Shown here one piece after another: positions 23,261 through 31,960 of a stretch of 46,140 nt of DNA. The first letter of the stretch is position 1; each line of letters starts with the position of its first letter. The position numbers and the translations under genes are program-made. The notes under the pieces are model-generated. The model was not told the origin of the DNA, searched no databases, and saw only the letters and a program-made list of their open reading frames with translations. The stretch spans positions 1 through 46,140 of the forward strand of contig PNMW01000014.1 of assembly GCA_013823855.1 (NCBI GenBank). Reading direction: 5' to 3'. The stretch is from Lysobacteraceae bacterium (GTDB taxonomy: Bacteria > Pseudomonadota > Gammaproteobacteria > Nevskiales > Nevskiaceae).

Positions 23261-24223
23261 GTGATCCGCGCGCTGCGCCGCCGCCTTCACGACTGGATCG
23301 CCACCCGGACTCCGCGCGTGCCCGGGCCGTGGCCGATCCATCGGCGCCGGGTCTACATCGTCCCGACCCGTTACGGCTACGGCTACGGCCTGCTGCTGTT
23401 CACGATGCTGCTCGGCGCGATGAACTATTCGAACAGCATGGCCTTCGCGCTGACCTTCCTGCTGGCCGGCATCGGCCTGCTGGCGATGCATGACACGCAC
23501 GGCAACCTGGTCAACCTGTCGATCGCCGCCAAGGCCGTGGCGCCGGCTTTTGCCGGCGATCCGGTGCGCTTCCCGATCCGCATCGTCAACGGCAGCGCCC
23601 ACCCGCGCTACGCGATCAGCCTGCACTGGCAGGATGAGGCGGCGCCGATGCAGGTCGATATCGCCGCCGTCGACGAGGCCGCCGTCGAGCTGGTCCGGCT
23701 CAGCGAGCGGCGCGGCTGGCTGCCGGCCAGCCGTTTCGCGGTGTCGACCGAATTCCCGCTCGGCCTGTTCCACGCCTGGACCTGGGTCGAGCTGGACATC
23801 GCCGCCCTGGTCTATCCGCAGCCAGCGCCGCCGGGGGCCAGCATCCCGCCGGGCGGTCACGGCGATGGCCAGCGCAGCGGTGACCAGCCCGGTCCGGAGG
23901 AATTCGTCGGCCTGCGCGGCCACCAGCCGGGCGACGCACTGCGCTCGATCGACTGGAAAGGACTGGCCCGGCAGCCGCCGCAGTCGGCACAGCCGCAGGT
24001 CAAGCAATTCGCCGAGCCGCGCGCGGGCGCGCTATGGCTGGACTGGCGGACACTGCCGCCGGGCTGGTCACCCGAACGACGGCTGGCGCAGCTGACCCGC
24101 TGGGTGCTCGACGCCGATGCGGAAGGTCGCCGCTACGGCCTTCGGCTGCCGCGGACGATTCGCGAGCCCGGCTGCGGCGAGGCCCATCGCCACGCCTGCC
24201 TCGCCGCGCTGGCGCTGTTCTGA
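23261..24223 (+). CDS. DUF58-domain membrane protein
   Basis: This protein of about 320 residues has two hydrophobic segments near the N-terminus (about 43-60 and 63-85). A soluble part contains the DUF58 core EFVGLRGHQPGDALRSIDWK. The GTG at 23261 places the start between moxR and the rest without long overlap; no better start was found. The partner of MoxR in many bacteria, it is thought to be a substrate or effector of the ATPase. Its stop overlaps the next start (TGATG). Confidence 0.88.
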   Translation: MIRALRRRLHDWIATRTPRVPGPWPIHRRRVYIVPTRYGYGYGLLLFTMLLGAMNYSNSMAFALTFLLAGIGLLAMHDTHGNLVNLSIAAKAVAPAFAGDPVRFPIRIVNGSAHPRYAISLHWQDEAAPMQVDIAAVDEAAVELVRLSERRGWLPASRFAVSTEFPLGLFHAWTWVELDIAALVYPQPAPPGASIPPGGHGDGQRSGDQPGPEEFVGLRGHQPGDALRSIDWKGLARQPPQSAQPQVKQFAEPRAGALWLDWRTLPPGWSPERRLAQLTRWVLDADAEGRRYGLRLPRTIREPGCGEAHRHACLAALALF

Positions 24224-26205
24224 TGGCGCGCAGCGACAACCTGCCGCCGGCGCGGCTGACCCGGACCGTGCTGCTGCGCCTGCTGGCCGTGCAGGCCCTG
24301 GTGCTGGCGCCGCATCTGCCGCGCCTGCCGCTGTGGGCCGCCGGGCTGGTCGCGGTGATCCTGCTCTGGCGCACGGCCGCTGCGCTGCGCGGCTGGCCGC
24401 TGCTGCCCGGCTGGATGCGCGTGCTGCTGACCATCGGTGCGTTCGCCGGCATCTACGCGAGCTTCGGTCGGGTCAGCGGCCAGACCGCCGGCGTGGCCCT
24501 GATCACGGTGATGGCGGCACTCAAGCTGACCGAGCTGAACTCGCGCCGCGACCTGATGGTGATGGTGTTCCTGTCGTACTTCCTGCTGGTCACCCACTTC
24601 CTGTTCTCGCAGGAACTGTGGACCGCCGCCTACCTGATGCTGTCGGCGACCTTGATCACCGCGCTGCTGATCGACGCCAACCACGCCGGCGGCGTGCTGC
24701 CGGCGCGCGTCGTGACCGTCATGGCCGGCGGCATGGTGCTGCGCGCGCTGCCGCTGATGGCACTGATCTTCGTGCTGTTCCCGCGTATTCCGGGGCCGAT
24801 CTGGGGACTGCCGGCCGATGCCGGTGCGGCGCGCTCGGGGCTGTCGGATTCGATGGCTCCGGGCGAGATCGCCGAACTGGTCGGTTCCGATGCGATCGCC
24901 TTCCGGGTCCGCTTCGACGGCGCGGTGCCGCCGCCGGGCGAACGCTACTGGCGCGGACCGACGTTCCTGCGCTTCGACGGCCGCAGCTGGGACGGCGGCA
25001 GCCGCGCCGGCCTCGTCGACGCGCCGGCCGCCGAACTGCGCGGCATCGGCTACCGCTACGAGCTGACCCTGGAACCGACCCGGACACCGTGGCTGTTTGC
25101 GCTCGACCTGCCGGCCCGGCTGGGACTGCCGGAAGGCGCGGTGATCAATGCCGACCACCAGCTGGTGCTGGCCCGGGGCGAAGTCCGGGAGCGACGTCGC
25201 TACCGGCTGCAGTCGCACCCGGATTACCGGCTGCAGCCGGCATTGCCGGCGCCGCTGCGCGCGCTGGCAACGGCGCTGCCGAAGGCCGCCAATCCGCGCG
25301 CGCAGGCGCTGGCGCGGCAGTGGCGCGTCGAGGCGACCAGCGATGCCGCCATCGTCGAGCGGGCGCTGCGCATGTTTCGCGAACAGCCATTTCACTACAC
25401 GCTGAGCCCGCCAATGCTGGGTCGCGATCCGGTCGACGGTTTCCTGTTCGAGACCCGCCGCGGCTTCTGCGAGCACTATGCGTCGAGCTTCGCAGTGCTG
25501 ATGCGCGCGGCCGGCATTCCGGCGCGCGTGGTCACTGGCTACCAGGGTGGCGAGCGCAACACGATCGGCGACTACTGGATCGTCCGCCAGAGCGACGCCC
25601 ACGCCTGGACCGAGGTCTGGCTCGCCGACCGCGGCTGGCTGCGCATCGATCCGACGGCGGCGGTTGCCCCGGCGCGAGTCGAACGCGGCATCGGCAGCGC
25701 GCTCGACGACGCCGAACTGCCGGACTTCCTGAACCCGGCGCTGCGCAACGGCTATCGCTTCGACCTGCGGGCGCGCTGGGACTGGCTGAACGCGCGCTGG
25801 AACCACTGGGTGCTCGGTTACGGTCCGGAGTTGCAAAGCGAGTTCCTGCGCCGCTTCGGCATCGACGAATGGCGCGAGATGATCCTGGCGCTGACAGGTT
25901 TGCTGACCGTGCTGCTGGCCGGTTTCGGGCTGCTGCTGATCCGTCGATCGACACCCAGGCCCGTTGACGATGCCCCGAGCCGCGCCTGGCGGCGGCTGCA
26001 GCGGCGGCTGGCCCGCGCCGGGCTGCCGCAGGCAGTCCACGAAGGCCCGGCCGACTACGCGGCGCGGGTCGCCTCGGCACGCCCGGATCTCGCCGCGACC
26101 ATTGCCGACGCCGCCCGCCGGTACATCGCGGTGCGCTATCTGGACGCAGACAGCGACGGCGATCTCAAGGCGTTGCGCGCTGCGATCGCCCGGGTACGGC
26201 CGTGA
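24223..26205 (+). CDS. TgpA-like transglutaminase-fold membrane protein
   Basis: This 660-residue protein begins with about six transmembrane segments (residues about 15-200, DUF3488 type). It continues with a periplasmic transglutaminase-like domain carrying a Cys-His-Asp triad: Cys in RRGFCEHYASSFAVLMRAAG, His in SDAHAWTEVW and Asp in RIDPTAAV. One further TM segment (near residue 560) and a cytosolic C-terminal DUF4129-like tail follow. It is homologous in layout to Pseudomonas TgpA. It is the last gene of the moxR-DUF58-tgpA operon and ends 1 bp from the convergent kynA stop. Confidence 0.92.
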   Translation: MARSDNLPPARLTRTVLLRLLAVQALVLAPHLPRLPLWAAGLVAVILLWRTAAALRGWPLLPGWMRVLLTIGAFAGIYASFGRVSGQTAGVALITVMAALKLTELNSRRDLMVMVFLSYFLLVTHFLFSQELWTAAYLMLSATLITALLIDANHAGGVLPARVVTVMAGGMVLRALPLMALIFVLFPRIPGPIWGLPADAGAARSGLSDSMAPGEIAELVGSDAIAFRVRFDGAVPPPGERYWRGPTFLRFDGRSWDGGSRAGLVDAPAAELRGIGYRYELTLEPTRTPWLFALDLPARLGLPEGAVINADHQLVLARGEVRERRRYRLQSHPDYRLQPALPAPLRALATALPKAANPRAQALARQWRVEATSDAAIVERALRMFREQPFHYTLSPPMLGRDPVDGFLFETRRGFCEHYASSFAVLMRAAGIPARVVTGYQGGERNTIGDYWIVRQSDAHAWTEVWLADRGWLRIDPTAAVAPARVERGIGSALDDAELPDFLNPALRNGYRFDLRARWDWLNARWNHWVLGYGPELQSEFLRRFGIDEWREMILALTGLLTVLLAGFGLLLIRRSTPRPVDDAPSRAWRRLQRRLARAGLPQAVHEGPADYAARVASARPDLAATIADAARRYIAVRYLDADSDGDLKALRAAIARVRP

Positions 26206-26206
26206 A

Positions 26207-26998
26207 TCAGAGCCGGGTCCGGATCGCCCAGAGATCCGGGAACAGCGGCCGGAACAGCGTTTCCCTGAGGTAGGCCATGCCGGCCGAGCCGCCGGTGCCG
26301 AGCTTGGCACCGATGGTTCGTTCGACCATCTTGAGGTGCCGGTAGCGCCACTCCTGCAGGCCTTCGTCGAGATCGACCAGCAGTTCGCAGAGCTGCGCTG
26401 CAAGCGGATGCTGGCGGTAGACGGCGATCAGCTGATGCTGGACCGCAACATCCGCCTGGGTCGGCACGGCAGGCGAGCGCTGCAAGGCAGCTGCCGGCAT
26501 GGTGAAGCCGAGCCGGTCGAGATGCGCCAGAAAGCGGTCCCAGATCGACGGTTCGATCAGCAGCGCGAACAGATCGGCGGCGGTGCTGTCCTGCGGCAGT
26601 GCGTCGAGCAGTTCCGGTCGCTTGTAGCCAAGCAGGAATTCCAGCGCCCGGAATTGCCCGCTCTGGAAGCCGCTGGAGGATTCCAGCCGCGCCCGGAAGG
26701 CGTTGAACGACAGTGGCGTCATCGTTTCCAGCACGTCGACCTGCTTGACCAGGGTCTTCAGGATGGTCAGCACGCGCTTCAAGGTTGCCGCGGCCGCCGG
26801 GGCGTCGTCACGGTCGAGCCGGCTCCGCAGGCCGCGCAATTCGTGAAGCAGTTGCTTGAACCACAGTTCGTAGACCTGGTGGATGGTGATGAACAGCAGC
26901 TCGTCGTGTTCCGGCCCCTCCGAGAGCGGTTGCTGAAGGCCGAGCAGCACATCGAGCTTCAGGTAGCGGCCATAGCTGAGTGGCCGGTCCGCGCTCAT
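26207..26998 (-). CDS. kynA: Tryptophan 2,3-dioxygenase (KynA)
   Basis: This 263-residue heme enzyme opens the indole ring of tryptophan to N-formylkynurenine. Diagnostic motifs are LSYGRYLKLDVLLGLQ at the N-terminus, ITIHQVYELWFKQLLHE (distal His), SSGFQSGQFRALEFLLGY, WRYRHLKMVERTIG (proximal heme His) and LGTGGSAGMAYL. The length is typical. The start overlaps the end of the MFS gene by 4 bp (ATGA), so they are coupled. No kynurenine formamidase or kynureninase gene lies within the window. Confidence 0.95.
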   Translation of the reverse strand: MSADRPLSYGRYLKLDVLLGLQQPLSEGPEHDELLFITIHQVYELWFKQLLHELRGLRSRLDRDDAPAAAATLKRVLTILKTLVKQVDVLETMTPLSFNAFRARLESSSGFQSGQFRALEFLLGYKRPELLDALPQDSTAADLFALLIEPSIWDRFLAHLDRLGFTMPAAALQRSPAVPTQADVAVQHQLIAVYRQHPLAAQLCELLVDLDEGLQEWRYRHLKMVERTIGAKLGTGGSAGMAYLRETLFRPLFPDLWAIRTRL

Positions 26999-28236
26999 GG
27001 CTGTCCCGGTTCCCCGACACGGGACAGCAGCACCATGCCGATCACAAAAAAGCCGATCAGCGCCAGGATCGACAGCCGCGGGTTGCCGGTGCTGGCGGCG
27101 ACCACGCCGACCACCAGTGGCCCGAGCACAGCCGCGAACTTGCCCAGCATGTTGTAGAAACCGAAGAACTGGCCGGCCTGAGCGGCCGGAATCAGTCGCG
27201 CGAAGTAGGACCGACTGAGGCTTTGCACCCCGCCTTGCACCAGACCGATGGCGGCCGCCATCTGGTAGAACTGCGCCTCGGTCTGCATGAAATAGCCCCA
27301 GCAACTGACCGCGATGTAGACCGACAGCGCCAGATGGATCGCGGTCCTGGTGCCGATCCGGCCGGCCAGATGGCCGAAGCCGATCGCCGCCGGAAAGCTG
27401 ACGAACTGCACGATCAGCAGCGCCTTGATCAGGCTGTCCGAGGCAAAGCCCAGGTTGAGGCCGAAATCGACCGCCATCTGCGCCAGCGTGTTGACCGCGT
27501 CGATGTACAGGAAATACGCCAGCAGGAACATCCAGACCGGTCGATGCCGGGCGATCTGCCGCACCGTCGCGACGATTTCGCGCCAGCCGACCGGACGGTC
27601 GTCCGGCACCCGCGCTTCCGGCACGCGCAGGAACAGGGGCAGCGAGAAGATCAGCCACCACAGGCCGACGCTGATGAAGGCCGCCCGGGTGGCGGCCACC
27701 TTGTCGGCTAGACCGAACAGCTCCGGCTTCAGCACCATCGCCACGTTGATCAGGAACAGCAAGCCGCCGCCGAGGTAACCGAGCCCGTAGCCGAATGCCG
27801 ACACTCGATCGGCTTCGTCCCGGCTGGCCACGTTGACCAGCAGCGCGTCGTTGAAGGTCAGACCGCCGAAGAAGCCGACCGAGGCCAGCGCGAACACCGC
27901 GATCGCAACTGGCCACTGCCCGGGCCCGATGAAGGCCAGCGCCAGGGTGGCGAACACGCCGATGGCGGTGAACATCGCCAGAAAGCGCTTTTTCGCCGCG
28001 AGCCGGTCAGCCAGCGCGCCGAGCCATGGCGACAGCAGCATGACCGCGAAGGCGGCGGCCGAATTGCCGAAGCCGAGGTACAGCGTGGCGTCGGTGGGCG
28101 CCAGATCCTTCGCCCAGTACTGCTTGAAGAAGATCGGGAAGAAGCCGACCAGCACCGTCGTCGCGAATGCCGAATTGGCCCAGTCATTCAAGGCCCAGGC
28201 CCGTTGCATGCGACGGCGCTGCGGGTCGGTGTTCAT
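26995..28236 (-). CDS. MFS transporter, UMF1/Atg22-like family
   Basis: This 413-residue protein has about twelve membrane segments. The N-terminus RAWALNDWANSAFATTVLVG is the signature of the UMF1 (Vacuole effluxer Atg22-like) branch of MFS transporters. The middle has the SAFGYGLGYLGGGLLFLIN block. The substrate is unknown, though tight coupling to tryptophan dioxygenase makes an amino acid or kynurenine-pathway compound plausible. ATG 28236 is chosen because the motif starts shortly after it; upstream in-frame codons overlap the rimI end. Confidence 0.88.
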   Translation of the reverse strand: MNTDPQRRRMQRAWALNDWANSAFATTVLVGFFPIFFKQYWAKDLAPTDATLYLGFGNSAAAFAVMLLSPWLGALADRLAAKKRFLAMFTAIGVFATLALAFIGPGQWPVAIAVFALASVGFFGGLTFNDALLVNVASRDEADRVSAFGYGLGYLGGGLLFLINVAMVLKPELFGLADKVAATRAAFISVGLWWLIFSLPLFLRVPEARVPDDRPVGWREIVATVRQIARHRPVWMFLLAYFLYIDAVNTLAQMAVDFGLNLGFASDSLIKALLIVQFVSFPAAIGFGHLAGRIGTRTAIHLALSVYIAVSCWGYFMQTEAQFYQMAAAIGLVQGGVQSLSRSYFARLIPAAQAGQFFGFYNMLGKFAAVLGPLVVGVVAASTGNPRLSILALIGFFVIGMVLLSRVGEPGQP

Positions 28237-28246
28237 GCCGGCGCGG

Positions 28247-28714
28247 TCACAGGATGTCGAAGCCGAGCACCAGCGCGTCCTCGCGGCCGTCATGCGCGGG
28301 ATAGTAGGCCTTGCGCACGCCGATCCGCTGGAAGCCGACGCTTTCATAGAGCCGCAGCGCAGCCTTGTTGGACTTGCGCACTTCCAGCAGCACGATCGAC
28401 GCCTGGGCCGCGCGCGCCAGCTTCATCAGGTGGTTCAGCAGCATCAGTCCGAGCCCCTGCCGCTGCTGCGCGGGGTCGATGCACAGATTCAGCACGTGGG
28501 CCTCGTCGACCGCCATGCTCATCAGCGCATGGCCGGCGAGCATGCCGTCACCACCGACCAGAACCCAGGCGCTGTAGCCGGCCTTCAGGCAGTCCCGAAG
28601 GATGGATTCGGTCCACGGGAACTCGTAAGCCCGTCGCTCGACGACCAGCACGTCGGCCAGTTGCTGGACCGACATCGGTGCGATGGTCCAGCCGGGTTGC
28701 AATTGGGCGTTCAA
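28247..28714 (-). CDS. rimI: Ribosomal protein S18-alanine N-acetyltransferase RimI
   Basis: This 155-residue GNAT enzyme acetylates the N-terminal alanine of ribosomal protein S18. GNAT motifs are clear: AYEFPWTESILRDCL in the N-terminal helix region, HVLNLCIDPAQQRQGLG (acetyl-CoA loop) and the C-terminal LYESVGFQRIGVRKAYYP. This matches RimI closely. It lies between dnaQ and the MFS gene on the same strand, about 10 bp before the latter. Confidence 0.9.
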   Translation of the reverse strand: MNAQLQPGWTIAPMSVQQLADVLVVERRAYEFPWTESILRDCLKAGYSAWVLVGGDGMLAGHALMSMAVDEAHVLNLCIDPAQQRQGLGLMLLNHLMKLARAAQASIVLLEVRKSNKAALRLYESVGFQRIGVRKAYYPAHDGREDALVLGFDIL

Positions 28715-28855
28715 TGACGGGTCGGCGGCGAATGGGCGTTCCGGCGCGCGGAAGGATACCGGCAGCAGAGACCGCGCGACAGCGCCAGCCGATGAATGCT
28801 GCGCCGGGTTCGGGCTTCGAAGCCCATCGTCTGCACGGGTCGATCCCGGCAGCAG

Positions 28856-29590
28856 TCAGCTGGCTTCGCCGGGCCCTTCGCCCGGCCAAAGCGACTTGCC
28901 ACTTTTCTTGAATATTGCAGCGATCCTTTGCTGGTGATCGGCCAGCTCTGCGGCCGTCGGCAGGATTACCTTCAGCGGCGCGCTGATGGCGGCAATCGCC
29001 AGCGCAGCGCGGTTGTTTCGTTGCACCTTCCCCGCGTCGTCGCCGGCATCGAAATCGCCGGCCAGCCCGAGTGCCCCCTGCCCGCCGGTCATCGCCAGAT
29101 AGACTTCAGCAAGCAGCCGCGCGTCGAGCAACGCTCCGTGCAGCTCGCGATGCGAGTTGTCAACGCCGTAGCGCTTGCACAGAGCGTCGAGGCTGGCCCG
29201 CTGGCCCGGGTGCAACTTCTTGGCCATCGGCACGGTGTCGGTCACCCGACCGAGCTGCGCTACCCGCTCGGTCCGGCCGGCGCGCAGGAATTCGGCGTCA
29301 AGGAAACCGATGTCGAATGGCGCGTTGTGGATGATGATCTCGGCGTCGTCCAGCAAAGCGACAAGTGCATCGACGATTTGTGGAAATCGAGGCTTGTCGG
29401 CGAGGAACGCAGTCGTCAGCCCATGAACTTCAAGAGCGCCGGGATCACTGTCGCGATCGGGGTTGAGGTACCAGCGGTGTTCACCGACGACGCGCCGGCC
29501 CCGCATCTCGATGCAGCCGATCTCGATGATTCGATGATCGCGCGCGTCCAGTCCGGTGGTTTCGGTGTCGAGTACGATCTGACGGCTCAT
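28856..29590 (-). CDS. dnaQ: DNA polymerase III epsilon subunit DnaQ
   Basis: This 244-residue protein is the 3'-5' proofreading exonuclease of the replicative polymerase. All three exonuclease motifs are visible: DTETTGLD (Exo I), IIHNAPFDIGFLDAE (Exo II) and HGALLDARLLAEVY (Exo III, His-x4-Asp). A variable linker and a short polymerase-binding tail follow. ATG 29590 gives the standard MSRQIVLDTE start. In related bacteria rnhA is adjacent; here rnhA is 3.6 kb away behind two envelope genes. Confidence 0.95.
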   Translation of the reverse strand: MSRQIVLDTETTGLDARDHRIIEIGCIEMRGRRVVGEHRWYLNPDRDSDPGALEVHGLTTAFLADKPRFPQIVDALVALLDDAEIIIHNAPFDIGFLDAEFLRAGRTERVAQLGRVTDTVPMAKKLHPGQRASLDALCKRYGVDNSHRELHGALLDARLLAEVYLAMTGGQGALGLAGDFDAGDDAGKVQRNNRAALAIAAISAPLKVILPTAAELADHQQRIAAIFKKSGKSLWPGEGPGEAS

Positions 29591-29824
29591 GGTCGGGAAA
29601 AATTCTGAACAGCATGGCAGGTGACCCGCCGCTGCGGGCATGATTCTTGCCGCTCCGATGCCGTTTTTTTAGGAAAGATAGTGCTTTCCGTCGCGGCAAC
29701 CAGTACATTTCGGTCACAGCCAAAATGCAGACAAGTTCGTAGTTGTGAATTGCACTGTCGATTGAGCGGCTGCACTGCTGATTTTGTCTGCTTCCAAAAG
29801 TTTACCGGATCGAGAACCGCACCA

Positions 29825-31915
29825 ATGCGTGAACGTATTGTCAGTACCAGGAACGTCGGCAATTGGCTGACGATCGTGTTCCTTGCGCTGCTGGTCGCCG
29901 CCTGCGGCGAGAATCAGCAGGGGGACGTCATCGGCCCCAATGTCGTTGCCACGTCGCCGATCAGCACGCAGACCAACGTCCCCGTCAGCACGACGGCGGT
30001 CACCGCCACGTTCAGCGAAGCGCTCGATCCGACCACGATCAACGGGACCAGCTTTCTGCTCCGCAGCAAGGTGGACGGCGCCGCGATTGCCGGTACTGTC
30101 ACCTACAGCGGTGTGATCGCGACCTACACGCTGGCAGCGCCGCTGGCACCGGACACCACGTACGTCGCCACGATCACCTCGACCGTGCGTGACCTCGAGG
30201 GCAACCCGGCGCCGAACGCGTTCGTCTGGGAGTTCACGACCGGCCCGGCCCCGGACCTGACGCCACCGACGATCAATACCGTCGATCCGGTTGCAGGCAC
30301 TGCCAATGTGCCCGCCAACCGCCGTGTCACCGTGACTTTCAGCGAAGCAATCGATCCCGCCTCGGTCGGCAGCACCGGCTTCACGCTGACCGCGCCCGGC
30401 GGCGTCGCCGTGGCCGGCACCATTGCAGTGTCCGGCAACACATTGACGTTCACGCCGGGTTCTGCCGGCGCGACGGCACTGCTGACGCCCAATACCCTCT
30501 ACACCGGCACGATCACCACGGTGATCACCGATCTCGCTGGCAACGCGCTCGTCGAAGGTCGGGTTTTCACTTTCACCACCGGCGCGGTGCTCGATACCAC
30601 GGCGCCGACGCTCGCCCTGACAGAGCCGGCGGCAGCCGAAACGAACGTCGCGGTCAACGCCACCATCTCGGCCACGTTCAGCGAGCCGATCAATGTCGCC
30701 ACGCTGACGGCGACGTCGTTCGTCGTCACCGGTCCCGGCGGTGCGGCGGTGCCCGGCAGCTTCGCTTACTCGGGCAACACTGCGACATTCACACCGGCGG
30801 CGCCGCTGGCGGCTTCGACGGGTTACACGGTGACGATCACCAGTGCCGTCACCGATCTGGCCGGCAATGCGCTGACTTCCGGCGTGGTCTCGAACCCGTG
30901 GACTTTCACTACCGGCCTCGCCCCGGATGTGACCGCGCCGTTCGTGACGCTGACGTATCCGCCGAACGATGCGACCTCGATCTGCATCAATTCGGTAGTC
31001 ACCGTGACGTTCAACGAGAATATCGATGTCAGGACGCTGACCAGTGACAATTTCTTCATCACGGGCCCGGATGGACAACGGCTCGACGGTTCGCTGAGCT
31101 ACAACGCCACCTCGCGAATCGCGACGTTCACGCAGGCGGTGAACTTCCTGGCCAACTCCGTCTATACCGCTACCGTGACCAGCGGCATCACCGACCGAGC
31201 CGGCAATCCGCTGGTGGCGAGCGCCACGGCGAACCCCTGGACCTTCACGATCGGCGATACGACGCTGGTCTGCCAAGCCCCGGTGCCGCTTCGTTCGCTG
31301 TCGAGCTTCGCCGTGGTGGCCGGTGCGGGCCTGACCATCAGCGACGTGCCGGACCCGGATCCGACCGTGATGACCATCAACGGCGATGTCGGCCTTTCCC
31401 CGGTGTCCACCTGCGTGCGCTGCGCCGAACCATTCCTCGGCCTCAACGGCACGCTCTACCAGAATGACGCCGCTGGAGTGGCCGCGCAGGCCCAGAGCGA
31501 TCTGGTTCTGGCCATCAATGACGCCCGTGGTCGCCTGCAGCGGCCCGATAGCGGCGTGCTCGACGGCCGCACACTGGCGCCGGGCGTGTACACGGCGGCG
31601 GCAATGTCGCTGTCCAGCGATGCGCTGCTGACCCTTGACGCACTCGGTGATACCAATGCCGTCTGGGTATTCCAGGTGAGCGGTAATCTGAGCTTCGGCG
31701 ACCGCGCGCGACTGCAGCCGCTCCGCGGCGCGCAGGCAAAAAATGTGTTCTGGGTGGTGGACGGAAACCTGCTGGTTGGCAGGAATGCCGTCGTAGCAGG
31801 CTCGTACTTCGTCAGTGGCAACATCAATGTCGACAACGGTGCCCGGGTTCTGGGCCGCCTGCTGTCGAGCTCCGGGGCGGTATCGCTTCGCCGCAACCTC
31901 GTTGAAGTCGAATAA
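29825..31915 (+). CDS. Lipoprotein with four Big_5 (SbsA Ig-like) repeats and ice-binding-like (DUF3494) domain
   Basis: This 696-residue protein has a lipoprotein signal (VFLALLVAACGE, Cys as the lipid anchor near residue 25). Four tandem Ig-like repeats follow. Each has the pattern PxxxxTNVPVxxxVxxTFSEAxDxxT and ends FTTGxAxDxTAP, typical of Big_5. The C-terminal 210 residues match the DUF3494/ice-binding-like fold: LSSFAVVAGAGLTISD, INGDVGLSP, LDGRTLAPGVYTAAA, DTNAVWVFQVSGNLSF, KNVFWVVDGNLLVG. Such domains occur in ice-binding proteins and in adhesins. It is divergent from dnaQ and 45 bp before an OmpA-family gene. Surface adhesion is more likely than antifreeze activity. Confidence 0.85.
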   Translation: MRERIVSTRNVGNWLTIVFLALLVAACGENQQGDVIGPNVVATSPISTQTNVPVSTTAVTATFSEALDPTTINGTSFLLRSKVDGAAIAGTVTYSGVIATYTLAAPLAPDTTYVATITSTVRDLEGNPAPNAFVWEFTTGPAPDLTPPTINTVDPVAGTANVPANRRVTVTFSEAIDPASVGSTGFTLTAPGGVAVAGTIAVSGNTLTFTPGSAGATALLTPNTLYTGTITTVITDLAGNALVEGRVFTFTTGAVLDTTAPTLALTEPAAAETNVAVNATISATFSEPINVATLTATSFVVTGPGGAAVPGSFAYSGNTATFTPAAPLAASTGYTVTITSAVTDLAGNALTSGVVSNPWTFTTGLAPDVTAPFVTLTYPPNDATSICINSVVTVTFNENIDVRTLTSDNFFITGPDGQRLDGSLSYNATSRIATFTQAVNFLANSVYTATVTSGITDRAGNPLVASATANPWTFTIGDTTLVCQAPVPLRSLSSFAVVAGAGLTISDVPDPDPTVMTINGDVGLSPVSTCVRCAEPFLGLNGTLYQNDAAGVAAQAQSDLVLAINDARGRLQRPDSGVLDGRTLAPGVYTAAAMSLSSDALLTLDALGDTNAVWVFQVSGNLSFGDRARLQPLRGAQAKNVFWVVDGNLLVGRNAVVAGSYFVSGNINVDNGARVLGRLLSSSGAVSLRRNLVEVE

Positions 31916-31960
31916 CCCCTGGTCCGACGCCGAAAACTGCCCTACCTACGGGATACGCAC

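Noticed and set aside
24133..26403. A 756-codon minus-strand open frame opposite tgpA
   Set aside because: The opposite strand encodes a clear TgpA-like protein with catalytic triad. The minus frame has low-complexity, shadow-like composition and spans into kynA.
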